DNA of 64,000 bases, from positions 248,001 through 312,000 of the forward strand of contig NC_088304.1 in NCBI RefSeq assembly GCF_032854445.1. Direction: 5' to 3'. Source of the DNA: Liolophura sinensis (lineage: Eukaryota; Mollusca; Polyplacophora; Chitonida; Chitonidae). Shown here piece by piece: positions 32,931 to 43,754 of the stretch (position 1 is its first letter; every line of letters starts with the position of its first letter). The notes below the pieces were generated by a model. That model was not told where the DNA came from and searched no databases. It saw nothing but the letters and a program-made list of their open reading frames with translations. Both the position numbers and the translations under genes were made by a program.

Positions 32931-33120
32931 CTGGCGATGCTGTCATTAAATATTTAAAGGCCATTGGCCTGTATAATAAAATGTATATTTTTAATATATA
33001 CAGATAAGCCCTGTATACAATTTTCGAGATTATGTATCATAAAAACCTGATGGTTTCCGAGTTTTAGCCAAGGTTTGGTTCTTTTTAAATGATTTTGAAC
33101 ATGTTAGTCATTTTTTTGTT
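31037..33120 (+). mobile_element. LINE-A copy, 5'-truncated, with 3' UTR
   Basis: Covers RT from the VWFLE/CGFRQ region onward, a decayed linker, RNase H and the 3' UTR. It ends near 33120, where another truncated LINE-A fragment begins. Confidence 0.75.
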
Positions 33121-33142
33121 TTATTTTGCTGTTTTTCAGTCA

Positions 33143-33545
33143 TTCAGTCGACATTTTTTACCTTGAAAAGGTCTTTGACAGCACATGGAAAGGCGTCACA
33201 CATTGGGCTTAAAGGTTGTTTACCACTATTTATATATGAATGTTTATCTAATCGTCTTTCGAGCTCGTGTGAGCCATAAAATGGGTGTTCCGCAGGACAG
33301 TATTTTACCACCAACTCTGTGTAGCATGAAAATAAATAGCTTAGCCAAAACTTTGATTTCGGGCACAGAGGGCTCTTCAAATGCTGATAACTTCCTTATA
33401 TGCTACCGCTCTAAACAGATGAAAAACATCGAACGTCAGTTGCAGCTTTGTCTTAGTAACATCGGCCAATGGGCAACTGAGAACGGTTTTCCACGTGTAA
33501 AACCGAAGGTATCCATTTTTGTATTAAACGGAAACTTCGTCTTGA
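33143..33545 (+). pseudogene. LINE-A RT fragment
   Basis: From FYLEKVFDST-like motif A (33153-33185) through MGVPQDSILPP (usual GVPQGSIL) to EGSSNADNFLICYRSK, where the catalytic VDD reads ADN. An open stretch covers 33185-33553, but the catalytic change and truncation make it non-functional. It joins directly to the 3' UTR of the LINE-A copy before it, and a SINE-2 tail follows. Confidence 0.72.
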
Positions 33546-33630
33546 ATGAATGAATGAATGAATGATTATGGTTTAACACCACATCAGCATTGTTTCAGCC
33601 ATATCGTGGCGAGAACAGGGTAAAAAAAAC
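33545..33630 (-). mobile_element. SINE-2 tail fragment
   Basis: Five GAAT-type units at 33546-33565, then GATTATGGTTTAACACCACA and TTTCAGCCATATCGTGGCGA, are the complement of the SINE-2 tail. It separates LINE-A pieces of opposite orientation. Confidence 0.65.
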
Positions 33631-33634
33631 GAGG

Positions 33635-34500
33635 CGCTTGAGGTTTTCGATATGGTGGTAAGAACATCAAAAACGAAACACCAATAGCTTATGAAAATAT
33701 CGCCAGCGATTCTGTCAAACAAAGCATATACAGAGCTGACCGTGTTGAATCTCTGCCGAACATGGGCAAAGTCTACACAGTTAACCAGGATATGGTTTGA
33801 TGCCATATTGGGCATCGCATCTAACACACTCGGGAGCACTTCTCCAATCCAGTATGCATTGGTGGGTCAGATGAGAATGTCCAATACAACACCTCGTTAA
33901 AACTACTTGGTCTCTACGAGACATTTGACAAGTATAGGCATTGTAGCCAATGAGAGGATGAATAGCATGTAGTTTATTACGGACCTGCAAGTCCCATTCA
34001 CCATGCCAAAGGCGACAAATATATTTAAAAATATTAAAATTTATGTCAATATACGGGATTTTAACCCGAGATACAGGTTTATACAGGACTAGCTTTCGCT
34101 TCCCTGTCCACGACTGTATTTCCATGGATACCAATGTGACTTGGTATCCAACAGAATATAACATCTCTTTTACCTCTTTTAAGTAGTTTTCTATGTTTGA
34201 CTGCTATCTGAAGTATCAGTAAATTAAATGTATTATTCTGAATTGCCATAAGGCCTGACAGTGAGTCGCTGCATATCACTGCCCTCTGAGCCCAGAAACA
34301 TATGATAAGGCCAGGAGTATAGCCCTGGCCTATGCAGAAAAAATGTGGTAGATGAAGAGATGTGACACGCTGTTCTAAGCCTCAGCCGCAACCCAGTCCC
34401 AATCCTTTGACCCGTCAGTATATACATAAATTTATTATCCATATAATTAGTCTTCATTTCAGCAAAACTTTGCTGAATAATAAGAGGATTTGTAATTGAT
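33635..34500 (-). pseudogene. LINE-A RNase H and C-terminal fragment (minus strand)
   Basis: Minus-strand order: MYILTGQRIGTG (a shifted YTDGSKD) near 34420, AMICSDSLSGLMAIQNN at about 34280-34230, CWIPSHIGIHGNTVVDREAK at about 34155-34095, then 34164-33781 with YICRLWHGEWDL, RRDQVVLTRCCIGHSHLTH and APECVRCDAQYGIKP. Two overlapping frames mark a frameshift. Confidence 0.75.
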
Positions 34501-34820
34501 TTATTATATTTAGGTATATATATATATATATTGGTTTAATGGCAGCTCCATTCTAGCGAATAATTTGTGCCATAGCTCAGCCATTTGTACCAGTAGGTAC
34601 ATGTATTTGCTATAATAAGCGTATGCATATACACACATACGTATACTACACACAATGTTTCCATGTCTCTGTTTGTCTCAGGAAATTTTCACCGCCAAAC
34701 AGTCAAATATGAATGACTACACAACATAACTCTTGAGAAGGAATATTCACGAGCCACACCACAGTTTGGGGTTGACACAGAGGGTCAAACAATACACAAA
34801 CAGTCATGGATTAACAAAGG
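34500..34820. other. No recognisable gene
   Basis: Contains a short (TA)n at 34516-34532 and otherwise nothing identifiable. It probably includes the 3' end of LINE-B. Confidence 0.4.
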
Positions 34821-34845
34821 TTAACATAAAATGCTTACTGAAGTG

Positions 34846-35400
34846 TCAGAGCTTATAACAGCGCATCAGGAAGGAGGCAATAGCCTGAAGGACCTTACCA
34901 TTCTGTGGCCTAAAGATTGTCTCCATGGAGGGATTAAGGACACGAGCTTTAATCAGGTCAGCAAATAATAGTGCCCTAGCACGCGTGTGCAGTCTGCAGT
35001 TAAATAACAAATGCTTAATACGATCATCCACTAAACAATAATAAATAGACCAGTGGGATGAAGATTAAATCTATACAAGTATGAGTTAACGGGAATGACC
35101 TGTTAACAAACGATGCACTAAACCCTCGGCACGTCTAGATTGTAACCGTGCCACCTGAGACGTTACTAGAGGGGAAAAAGAATAAAAGAAACGGCCTTTA
35201 CTGTCGCCATCCCAATCATTCTGCCATAAGTTGACAAAGACAGTTTTTAAAACGCACATCGTTTCTGAAAGAGAAAGGGGAGTAATATTAATGATATTCT
35301 CAAGCATTAGCCCAGCCTTGGCTAGTAAGTCGGCTTGTTCATTGCCATAAATGCCAACATGACTGGGAACACAATAAAAAAAAAACATGAACCCCTTCAC
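34846..35400 (-). pseudogene. LINE-B RNase H end and C-terminal domain
   Basis: 35400-35086 has YCVPSHVGIYGNEQADLLAK, the fourth acidic block of RNase H, then a stretch ending in ARLQSRRAEGLVHRLLTGHSR. After a frame break, 35031-34846 reads MDDRIKHLLFNCRLHTRARA, the usual HxLxxC C-terminal region. A T run near 35385 causes a frameshift just before the VPSH block. Confidence 0.75.
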
Positions 35401-35617
35401 GGAGTAGGACAGTAGACATATATACTACCGGGCAAAAGAAAAAATTTTTCTATGGAAAAATAAGTTGAATAAGTTTGAACGTTGTGCGAATACGTTTGCA
35501 CATAAGCACCCTGTGTTCACTTTTTAACGAGATTCATTGAAATTGGTGTTAGACATCATGAAAAATCGGAAAAACAGAGTTTCGGGCCCTGTTGAAAATT
35601 CTCGATAATGACCGCCG

Positions 35618-35625
35618 TATAAATA
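35618..35625 (+). promoter_or_regulatory. TATA box of Tc1-C transposase
   Basis: GCCGTATAAATACCG lies 51-58 bp before the start codon. Confidence 0.55.
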
Positions 35626-35675
35626 CCGATGTAGCACATGGTAAGGGTGCAATACCATAAAAAAACATCTAAGAG

Positions 35676-36686
35676 ATGCCGAGACTCACACAAGCAGAAC
35701 GTGATAGTGCCACTGGTATGGCCGACATGGGGGCCAGCCAACACCACATTGCCAGAACATTCAATTGCAGTCAAGCCACCATCAGCAGACTGTTGGGTCG
35801 TTACCGCCTAACAGGCAGGACACAAGATCGTCCAAGATCGGGCAGGCCAAGTGTTACAACGCCTGGCGAAGATCGGTACTTCCGCACAATCCACCTGCGT
35901 AACCGGTTTGTGACGGCGACGTCAACGGCGGAAACGGCACTAAGACACCCCATCAGCAGACGCACAGTCTTACGACGACTCCGCGTGACTGGTGTCAGAG
36001 CGTATCGCCCCTTCCGTGGAATGGCATTGACTCCTCTATACCGTCAAAACAGGCTGCGTTGGGCAAGAGTTGTATGTCGATGGCAGCGACGATACTGGGA
36101 AAGGGTGCTGTTCACTGATGAAAGCCGATATAACCTCTTCAGAAATGATGGTCGAATTCGTGTGTATCGAAGTAGGGGAGAGCGATTGGAACAAAACTGC
36201 ATTCAGAATGTCCACCCTTTTGGTGCTGGTGGGGTGCTTATATGGGGCGGAATTTGTGGACAGGTGAGAACGAGATTGGTCATCATCCAGGGAAATCTGA
36301 CTGGCCAAAGATACCGAGATGAAATATTGGAACCTGTTGTGGTGTCATTCGTGCATCAACAGCAAAGGGGTATCCTTTTGCAGCAGGACAATGCACGACC
36401 TCATACAGCCAGAGTTGTACTAAATTATCTGGACACCGTTGATGTCAACGTACTGCCTTGGCCAGCACGATCGCCAGACATGAATCCCTTAGAGCATCTG
36501 TGGGATCATCTTGATCGACGTCTGAGACAACGCGTCCCTCCCCCACAAAACAGGCAACAGCTCGAACAGGCTTTATTTGAGGAGTGGGACAGAATTCCTG
36601 ATGACGTCATCCGGCGGCTGACGACTTCCATGAGGAGACGTATTTTGGCTTTACTTGATGCAATGGGTGCTCACACACGTTACTAA
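35676..36686 (+). CDS. Tc1-C transposase, DD34E, 336 aa, intact
   Basis: Same fold order as Tc1-B. The N-terminal helix-turn-helix is at residues 1-50 (SQATISRLLGRYR), the linker SGRPSVTT at 55-62 (GRPS instead of the usual GRPR), and a second DNA-binding half is at about 92-112. The catalytic residues are D148 (LFTDESRYN), D238 (LLQQDNARPHTA) and E273 (PDMNPLEHLW), with 34 residues between the last two. No stops. Tc1-B and Tc1-C proteins share the MPRL start and the C-terminal Tc1 signature but differ at many positions, so they are separate families. It may well encode an active enzyme, given the intact frame, promoter and ends. Confidence 0.95.
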   Translation: MPRLTQAERDSATGMADMGASQHHIARTFNCSQATISRLLGRYRLTGRTQDRPRSGRPSVTTPGEDRYFRTIHLRNRFVTATSTAETALRHPISRRTVLRRLRVTGVRAYRPFRGMALTPLYRQNRLRWARVVCRWQRRYWERVLFTDESRYNLFRNDGRIRVYRSRGERLEQNCIQNVHPFGAGGVLIWGGICGQVRTRLVIIQGNLTGQRYRDEILEPVVVSFVHQQQRGILLQQDNARPHTARVVLNYLDTVDVNVLPWPARSPDMNPLEHLWDHLDRRLRQRVPPPQNRQQLEQALFEEWDRIPDDVIRRLTTSMRRRILALLDAMGAHTRY

Positions 36687-36951
36687 CGATCTGTCTTATG
36701 ACATGATAGGACATTAGGTACACCTTTTTAAGGGAGTCCCTTTACTTGCATTTGTGTAATTTTTCAGATTTACCCCATGCCTTCTTTACTCGGCCTGACA
36801 GCAAGTGTAATATCCACATGGCTTTGAATATTTGAACAGAACTTGGAAAATGGTTTATTGCAATATAATGCTTATCATGTTGATACTGTCTGTCTTTCTT
36901 TCTCTTTCTTGTGGTGCTGAACAAGGTTATACGTTTCTTTTGCCCGGTAGT

Positions 36952-38169
36952 TTAGAATATTTCATAGACAGTTGGCAAAGATTTGCCAGCATTGACCCTG
37001 ACTAGGGATTGTATAGAGGAGAGAGAATCACTGAATATAATAGACTTGAGCAGTTTAAAATCATTTAGAAATTGAAACGCTAAAAGAATAGCTGTATGTT
37101 CTGCAGAGCATAAAGACACGTGGTCAGACAGTCTAGGTGTTTTACTGTAACCAAGCTCTGGAATGCATATCGCTGCAGCTACTTTACCCATCTGCTGGCA
37201 TTTGGAGGCATCTGTAAAGCTCTGCAAATAGACCGACCAGTTTGATCTAATGTAATCATTACAGCACAATCTACTGACATCAGGGGGGTCAGATTTTTTA
37301 ACTTGAGACAACTTACATGGAATTTGTGGTACGCAAATGTGCCATGGTGGAAATGGTGGGGTAATACAACCTTGTGTAACAAGCTTATCAACGCCAGAGT
37401 TTTGATAGATATCTTCATCACGAAGCTTAAATGAACGAGGAGCTTTCGTATTATCCTCGTAGAGGACATCGTAGACAGAAGATTCCAACACAGCAGACGC
37501 CGAATTAGTTCTACTGGACTTAAGCTTAACAACATACTTTAGAGTACGGAATTGTCGTCTAATATACAACGGCCATTCTTTACACCAAATTTGGAGCACA
37601 TTAAGGGGTGATGTTCTTTGAGCCCCTGTACATACCCGTAAGGCAGTGTATTGAAGAGAATCTAACTCAGATTTCAAAGAAATACACGCCGCACCATATG
37701 CTTCGCAGCAATAAACTAAGCGGGATCTTATCAGTGCTCTGTAAAGCAAAAGCAAGGTGGTCTTGTCAGCTCCCCATGATTTTCCTGAAGTACAGCGCAT
37801 CAAATTTATAGCCTTCTGACATTTAGTAATGACCATGCTGATGTGATCCGACCAAGTTAGACGCTTATCGAAGATCATACCCAAGTATTTAAATTTACCA
37901 GACTCTCTAACCACACTGCCACCTAGATAGAGAAGTGGTCTATAATTCGACCGCCTTCTAGTAAACAGCACACACTCTGTCTTCACTTGCGAAAACTTGA
38001 AACTCCATAACTTACTCCATTCGACGATATTTTCCAACCCTTGCTGGATGAACCTTGATGCTACAGAGAGATTACCAGAGACGCACCAAACGGCCTTGTC
38101 GTCAGCAAATAAAGAGGGCTCGAGCTTTGGGTTTATAACTGAAGGTAGATCATTGATGGCCAAGTTCAA
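36952..38169 (-). pseudogene. LINE-B RT 3' half, thumb, linker and RNase H 5' half, 405 open codons
   Basis: A long open stretch beginning inside the RT. LFADDKAVW, the catalytic motif with both aspartates, is at residues 20-28. GKFKYLGMIFDKRLTW is at about 91-106 and SWGADKTTLL at 131-140. RNase H blocks are FTDAS (318-322, D320), SAEHTA (355-360, E357) and FSDSLSSIQS (379-388, D381). It ends abruptly at the Tc1-C insertion after VYEIF. The ATG is internal to the RT and not a natural start. Confidence 0.82.
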
Positions 38170-39211
38170 TCAACTAGGTGACAGAACACTTCCTTGGGGC
38201 GTACCGTTCAAAATTGGGACAGGATGTGAAAAATCTCTTCCAATCCTTACTCTTATAGATCGGTCGGACAAAAAACTTTTTACCCAGCCCAACATCTTAC
38301 CCCGTATGCCCAGGGCTTGCATTTTCACTGGTAGGCCTTTTCTCCATAACCTGTCATATGCCTTTTCTATATCCAAAAAGCTGCAAGAACATACTCTTTA
38401 TTGATAAGCGAGCGTCTTATTGTATTCTCTGGTGTAATGACATGATCAGTAGTGCATCGGTTCTTTCTGAATCCACTCTGGACAGGCGACAACAAACCAT
38501 TTTTATCTAAAAACCATGCAAGGCGAGAGTTTATCATTTTCTCCATAATTTGGCACATTATTGATGTCAAAGCAATAGGAGGGTATGATGAGGAAAATGA
38601 AGGATTCTTACCAGATCTAGAGACAGGAATAACAACAGACCTTTTCCAGGAAAGAGGTAGCTACAGCTATTATACAGTGTAAGTAGAACAGAAAGACATT
38701 GATCTGGACCCATGGAATAAACAATCCCATCTTCGCCTGGAGACGAGTCCTTTGACGTATGAAGTGCCTGCTTAAGCTCAAACAGAAAGAAGCCCTCATT
38801 AATTGGCATGTTATTAAAAGCAATGGTGTCAAACTTACACTTTTCCTCTACTTCATGTTTATGAGTCAGAAAATCAGCAGAATAACACTGACACTCACAA
38901 GATGTAAATACGAGGCGCTTTACCTCAGTAAACGAAATGTCATTTTTAATGAACGCGGCAAGTCCACCCCTGCAGGCTGATTCCCGGTCAGCTTTATTCA
39001 CTGAATAACCTGGAAGTGTGAACTTCAGGTGTGGTTTCAGAAATGTCTCTTGTATACAAACAAACTGAGGAAGAACCTCCAGATTAGTCATATATAACTT
39101 AAATTCCTGGCCATGCGCACAAAGGGACTGGATATTTTGATGAAATATTGAGAGGCCGATTAACAAAGTAATGAATACAGAGTGAGACTGAGACACATAT
39201 GTGTGATCCAT
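38170..39211 (-). pseudogene. LINE-B endonuclease start and RT N-terminal half, deleted and frameshifted
   Basis: 39211-38900 encodes IFHQNIQSL and VCIQETFLK, the opening of an APE endonuclease, then GGLAAFIKNDI. At about 38870-38800 the sequence jumps to FFLFELKQALHTSKDSSPGEDGI, which belongs to the start of the RT, so most of the endonuclease is deleted. 38570-38367 has MEKMINSRLAWFLDKNGLLS and SGFRKNRCTTDHV. 38376-38170 has MDIEKAYDRLWRKGLPVKM (motif A) and NGTPQGSVLSPS (motif B) in another frame. Confidence 0.75.
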
Positions 39212-40260
39212 TATTTACGGGTAAAAGCTCTGTGTTTTACCAAAGCCAACAAATCAGTCGTGGCAACAACATCACTCCCCAGGTGGCGCTTGGCTGACTC
39301 CGTGATAAACTCAATGACTCCAGTGCCCTTCGGAATCTTAACACAGTGGAAGAGAACCTCTGTAAACCAGGCAATAACACTGGACATACATACTGGCGGA
39401 CCAGCATCTGTCTGAACAGCTACACCAGCCTTAGTTTGAACTGCTGCGGACTTCACCACACTCCAGTAGCTACATATGGAGGTCGGGGTGGTTGGGAAGG
39501 CTGGGTAGTTTGGGAAAGGAAATCTGAATTTACAAATCCTGGATCCTGAGAAAAGTTTAAGGGTTCTGGAGGTACATTGGACTCTCGAATGCTTTTTAAT
39601 GCTTCAGCAAATGACACCTTTTCCGTAACCTTAATATCCTGCGCCCTGTTTGCTTCTTTCTGCAACGGACCGCCCCCACAATGGCCACATTTCTGCGACT
39701 CTTTATTTGGACATGATTCATAGTTATGTCCCTCACCACAACGAGGGCGTCTTAATTTACCTCAGCATTCAGAAGTTATATGATTGAGGCGTTGGCACCG
39801 GAAGCAGCGCACAACGGGTGGGATATAAGACTTTACGTCAAGTAAATCAAAGCCAAGAACAACTTCTTCTGTGACAGAGAATCAAAAAACAACACCACGC
39901 TATCGTTGCGAAATGTACCCTTATGTTTAGCCTCTGGACCTGGACACATTTGAGTTTTTTTTTAATGCAGCCAGAACTTCCTCCTCTAAAATACCCTCAC
40001 CAACACCATCTATGACCCCTTTCACTGGCGGTTTGCTCTCTAGCCGACATTTTATATGTCTACCCATAATATGCTCTAGATTCAATATTAGCACGCAACA
40101 AGGTAATCTTTTGCAGCTAGCTTTTTGACAAATTTATATTGCCCGCAGCTTTCTGTAAGGCACTACCAAACTTAATAGGATTAATATTTGCAATGGGAGT
40201 CTCCCCCATAGCCGACATTATCACATTAAGGGTCTTTACCTGTTGTTCTGCTTTTCCCAA
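39211..40260 (-). pseudogene. LINE-B ORF1 (Gag-like, CCHC zinc knuckles), broken
   Basis: The start, about 40250-40130, reads GETPIANINPIKFGSALQKA, typical of Gag proteins of RNase H LINEs. The knuckles are near 39790-39670: CFRCQRLNHITSEC (CX2CX4HX4C), a second, RCGEGHNYESC, with its first C changed to R, and a third CGHCGG. The C-terminus at 39459-39211 is rich in V, A and T and ends before ORF2. An in-frame stop follows the first knuckle, and the segment between 40130 and 39840 changes frame. Confidence 0.72.
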
Positions 40261-40799
40261 CAACTAACTATGTACACAACTTATTTATCACATACACACA
40301 TTGAGACATGAGACAAACCCAGATTTAAAGAGCAAAACCTGAAATTTAGTCAAATTTTCTCTGAGCAGCCAAAATCGTGTCAGGTTTGCCAGGGGCTGAT
40401 GACTCCCTTCCTTTAGGTGATCCTTTGTGATCAAATATGAGTTTAGGGTGGGGAAGAAGCCAGGGAGGAGACTCCGGAAAAGACACCGGAGCTATATCCT
40501 CTAGCTTGATGATAGCTCCCGTATACGAAGACCAAACGGAGGAATCTTGTTAGGACATTTATGAAATTTATCTACATAAGATGCATTAAAAACACAGTCG
40601 TAAGCAGGGTTTGTTGGATGAGCTCTAAACTATGTAGCACATTTAAGGCTCAGCTTTATACGTCGGTTACATAAAGAAGGCTCATTTGCCTCCACGTTTA
40701 AAATCCCTACTGGTGATGTTCTAAACGCACCAAGGCTGAGCCTGAAACCTTGGTCATGAACAGGATGAACAAGATCCAACATTTTAATTTACGACTTCA

Positions 40800-42490
40800 G
40801 AACCGAAAATGATGGACACATAGTCCAATTTAGACCTCACCAGAGAACGACATAGACGGAGTAAAACAGTCAGTAAAACAGTAAATCGGTCGGCACCACA
40901 ATCGGTGGTAAACACGACTTTAATTATATCGACAGCGTTTATACATTTAGCTTTAGGCATTTTTATATGAGGTATTAACGATAGCTTACTATCAAATATT
41001 ATGCATAAAAATTTTGTTCCTCCAACAATTTTAACCTGTTCACCACAAAAATTAAGCTCAGGGTCAAGGTGGACTTTCCTTTAATTACAAAAATGTACAC
41101 CGACGGTTTTAGACGTTGAAAATCTAAAACCGTTTTCTGTTGCCCATTTCTCCATCTTATTAACACAACGTTGCAACTGACGTTCGATGTTATTCATATT
41201 TTTAGCATGGTAGCATATAAGAAAATCATTCACGTATAAAGAGCTCTTTGTGCCAGATGTTCATGTTTCTGCTAGGCTATTTATTTTTATGCTGAACAGA
41301 GTTAGTGATAGAATGCTGCCCTAGGGTACAACCATTTCCTGTGTATAAGAGTCAGAGGAAGTGGGCCCAACACGTACCTTAAACTGACGATCAGATAAAA
41401 ATTTTGATATAAATATAGGTAAGCCACATTTAAGACCCATACCCGCGAGGTGTGGTAGGTCTTTCCAAGGTCGAAAAATATGGACACCACATGTTCATCA
41501 TTAACTAAACCATCACGAATAAAAGTTTCAAGTCGAACAAGGTGATCTAAAGTAGATAGACCTTGACGAAAACCACATTGAATATGAGATAAAAGCTTGT
41601 TGGTTTCAAGAAACCAAACAAGTCTATCATTAATCATCCATTCCATAGTCTTACAGACACAGCTGGTAAGATCTATGGGACGGTAATTATTTGGATCAGT
41701 ATGATCCTTACCCGGTTTAGGGACCGGGATAATACACGCCTCCCTCCATTTTGGACCACAAGCGATGTCGTGGGCCTTTTTATATACAGTTTTAAGTTCC
41801 TCGGTATTCAAAGGACCATCATAATCTTCTAAATTCTTAGAAAAAAGAACAAATTAATTTTCTCCTTCTGGTTTTTAATATGTTGGAGTTCTGAGGTATA
41901 ATTCTCAGAAGATTTCTTGGAAATTGTCTCAGCTAATTTATTGGCTAAATTGGATGGAGAGGTTATATTATCTCCATCTTTCAAATGCTTTTGCTTTATT
42001 ATTTTTGCCCTTAAGTTTTTCAACCATGCTCCAGACCTTACTCGTGAGTGTTTTTGACGTAATGCCCGAAACAAAGTTCCGCCAACAAGATCGTCTCTTG
42101 GACTTGAGTAATCGACGAGCCTTAGCTGTAAAATTAAAAAGCTGGTTTAAATTATTGTAGGGTATAGTATAGTAGGGCAATGATTAAATCAGTGCTAAGC
42201 CTTTTTCGGTCCTTGATATCTTTACAAGAGTCATTGTCGTACCAGGGTTTACCTTTGGATTTTGGATTTGTCGAGGTTCTACCGGCAGCTCGTAATACAA
42301 GCGCATTACATTTTAATACAAGATCATCTGGTGCACTAGGAATCTCTGAAGTGATATCAGCCTCGCAGAACATCTCAAATGCGATCCAATCTGTTTTATC
42401 GAATTTCCACTTAGCTACACGCTCTAAAGAATTAGAAGTGATATGCCCTAGGAATATAGGAAAACGGTCACAACCACAAAGATCGTCATG
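40800..42490 (-). pseudogene. LINE-A endonuclease-RT linker and RT, broken (minus strand)
   Basis: 42493-42152 reads ERVAKWKFDKTDWIAFEMFC and GKPWYDND. 42180-41968 and 42074-41829 carry RAKARRLLKSKRR, then NKLAETISKKSSENYT. 41811-41302 holds the RT start: EACIIPVPKPGKDHTDPNNY, CGFRQGLSTLDH and VVSIFFDLGKTYHT (motif A with the catalytic D kept, family EKAYDT altered). The catalytic box near 41235 reads LYVND instead of LYVDD. Deletions and frameshifts throughout. Confidence 0.76.
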
Positions 42491-42517
42491 CACCTTCCAA
42501 GAAAAATCAAGGAGAAG

Positions 42518-42770
42518 CTATGGATCTGTGACAGTGAAATGGATAGCAGAATAAGTGCCATTACCCGGATGTAAATAGGTATTAGAACCATCATTAAAAT
42601 AACACAGTTCATCCCTCGATAAAAAGTCTTCCACTATCTTGCTCTTATTATTTATGTTGTTATTGCCCCAAAGGGGGCTATGGAAGTTTAAATCTTCCAT
42701 TTTTATAAAAGGTAAATGTTTGTCATTTATAGACATTATGGAGGGAGACGTATAGGAGATTTCTCTTTAT
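42518..42770 (-). pseudogene. LINE-A endonuclease C-half (minus strand)
   Basis: Reads MEDLNFHSPLWGNNNINNKS and YSAIHFTVTDP, matching the plus-strand endonuclease at 5101-5295. The N-half (NCRGI, QETHLK) is missing: the sequence passes from the ORF1 tail to KMEDLNFH without it. Confidence 0.72.
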
Positions 42771-43292
42771 GTCGGACCTTGGACGACACTTTCGTGAAGG
42801 TCGGCTGGAAGATCTCCGAGGTGCAGGTGATGTATCCATCACATCCGCATCTGATGTCGAAGGACCAACGATTTAAATTTATTAAAAGTTTGGACAGGGT
42901 CCCTAGTGGCCTTAGATGGACGCTCCACGGGACCCACTAGGTTTATTATGATCACTATGAGATTTATTTCCGGACTTTCCGGTTTTGGTAGTTTTTGTTT
43001 TGGATTGATAAGGTTTAGGTTTTTCTGTTTCTTGTGTATTATTTACTGGTTTTATTTGCTGTACTAAAGTGGCCTGAGTTCAGCAGGAATTATGCGTAGG
43101 GTGAGCGGCAGGTTGTAGAGATATAGAACTACGTTTGGCGTTTCCAATAGGCCAAGTCAAGGAAGTTTGATTAGCAACAAATGCTATTCGCTTGACCATA
43201 TTGGGAAACGTAGATTGCAGTTAAGTATTAGAAAGAGAGGCTAGTTTGCTGCCCTCTTGAAAGTATATATTGGTTTTTGGTTTTTAAATTCA

Positions 43293-43754
43293 TTATTTGC
43301 TTTTCCTCAACGAAAAACGGACAGTACTTGGAGGAGGCCATGTGATCTTCAGCGCAATTGCTTCACTTAACTGTGCTGCTGAAGCCGAAACCATCGTGAC
43401 CCTAAACCATCGTGACCCTAAACAAACCAGTTTATTTTTACATTGGCCTTTGCCGTGATCAAATTTTTGGCAAGTAAAACAACGGGTTGGGTTTGGGTTA
43501 TATAAATGCACATTGTTCCCATTGGGGCCAATGTAGATGTTTGATGGATGAGAAGTACCATTAAAAGACAGTAGATATGTATTTAATTTTAGGATATTAC
43601 CCGCTTTCTTCGTAGTGAAGTGCTTCACTCTGGTAACACCCTGTGATTTTAATTCGTCGCAGGTTTCTTCTTCAGAAAGTTTAAAAATATCTTGATCTCC
43701 ATCAGGAATTATTCCCTGGCAACTGTTGAGGGAATTATGAGGGGATGTAAACAC
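43293..43754 (-). pseudogene. LINE-A ORF1 (Gag-like), best N-terminal half, 153 open codons
   Basis: Contains KAGNILKLNTYLLSFNGTSH, IYIGPNGNNVHLYNPNPTRC and the zinc knuckle CFTCQKFDHGKGQC (CX2CX4HX4C), followed by CKNKLVC. This is the least damaged ORF1 of the family here. The start near 43754 may not be the original, since related sequence continues upstream with stops. Confidence 0.68.

Larger units (their letters stand above)
35425..36950 (+). mobile_element. Tc1-C: complete Tc1/mariner element in LINE-B, 1526 bp
   Basis: Terminal inverted repeats CTACCGGGCAAAAGAAA at 35425 and reversed at 36934-36950. TA-rich flanks (TATA on the left, TTTA on the right) fit a TA insertion with one later change. 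LINE-B RNase H resumes on each side (VYEIF before, VPSHVG after), so the insertion postdates LINE-B. The transposase is intact. Confidence 0.92.
34830..40260 (-). mobile_element. LINE-B: long RNase H-bearing LINE, interrupted by Tc1-C
   Basis: Minus-strand order: ORF1/Gag (about 40260-39213), endonuclease start (39211-38880), RT (about 38780-37800), thumb and linker, RNase H (about 37230-36952, resuming 35420-35280) and the C-terminal domain (to 34846). Tc1-C occupies 35425-36950. The element is a different family from LINE-A (LYVDD versus LFADD, different Gag) but has the same overall plan. Most of the endonuclease is deleted. Confidence 0.8.
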
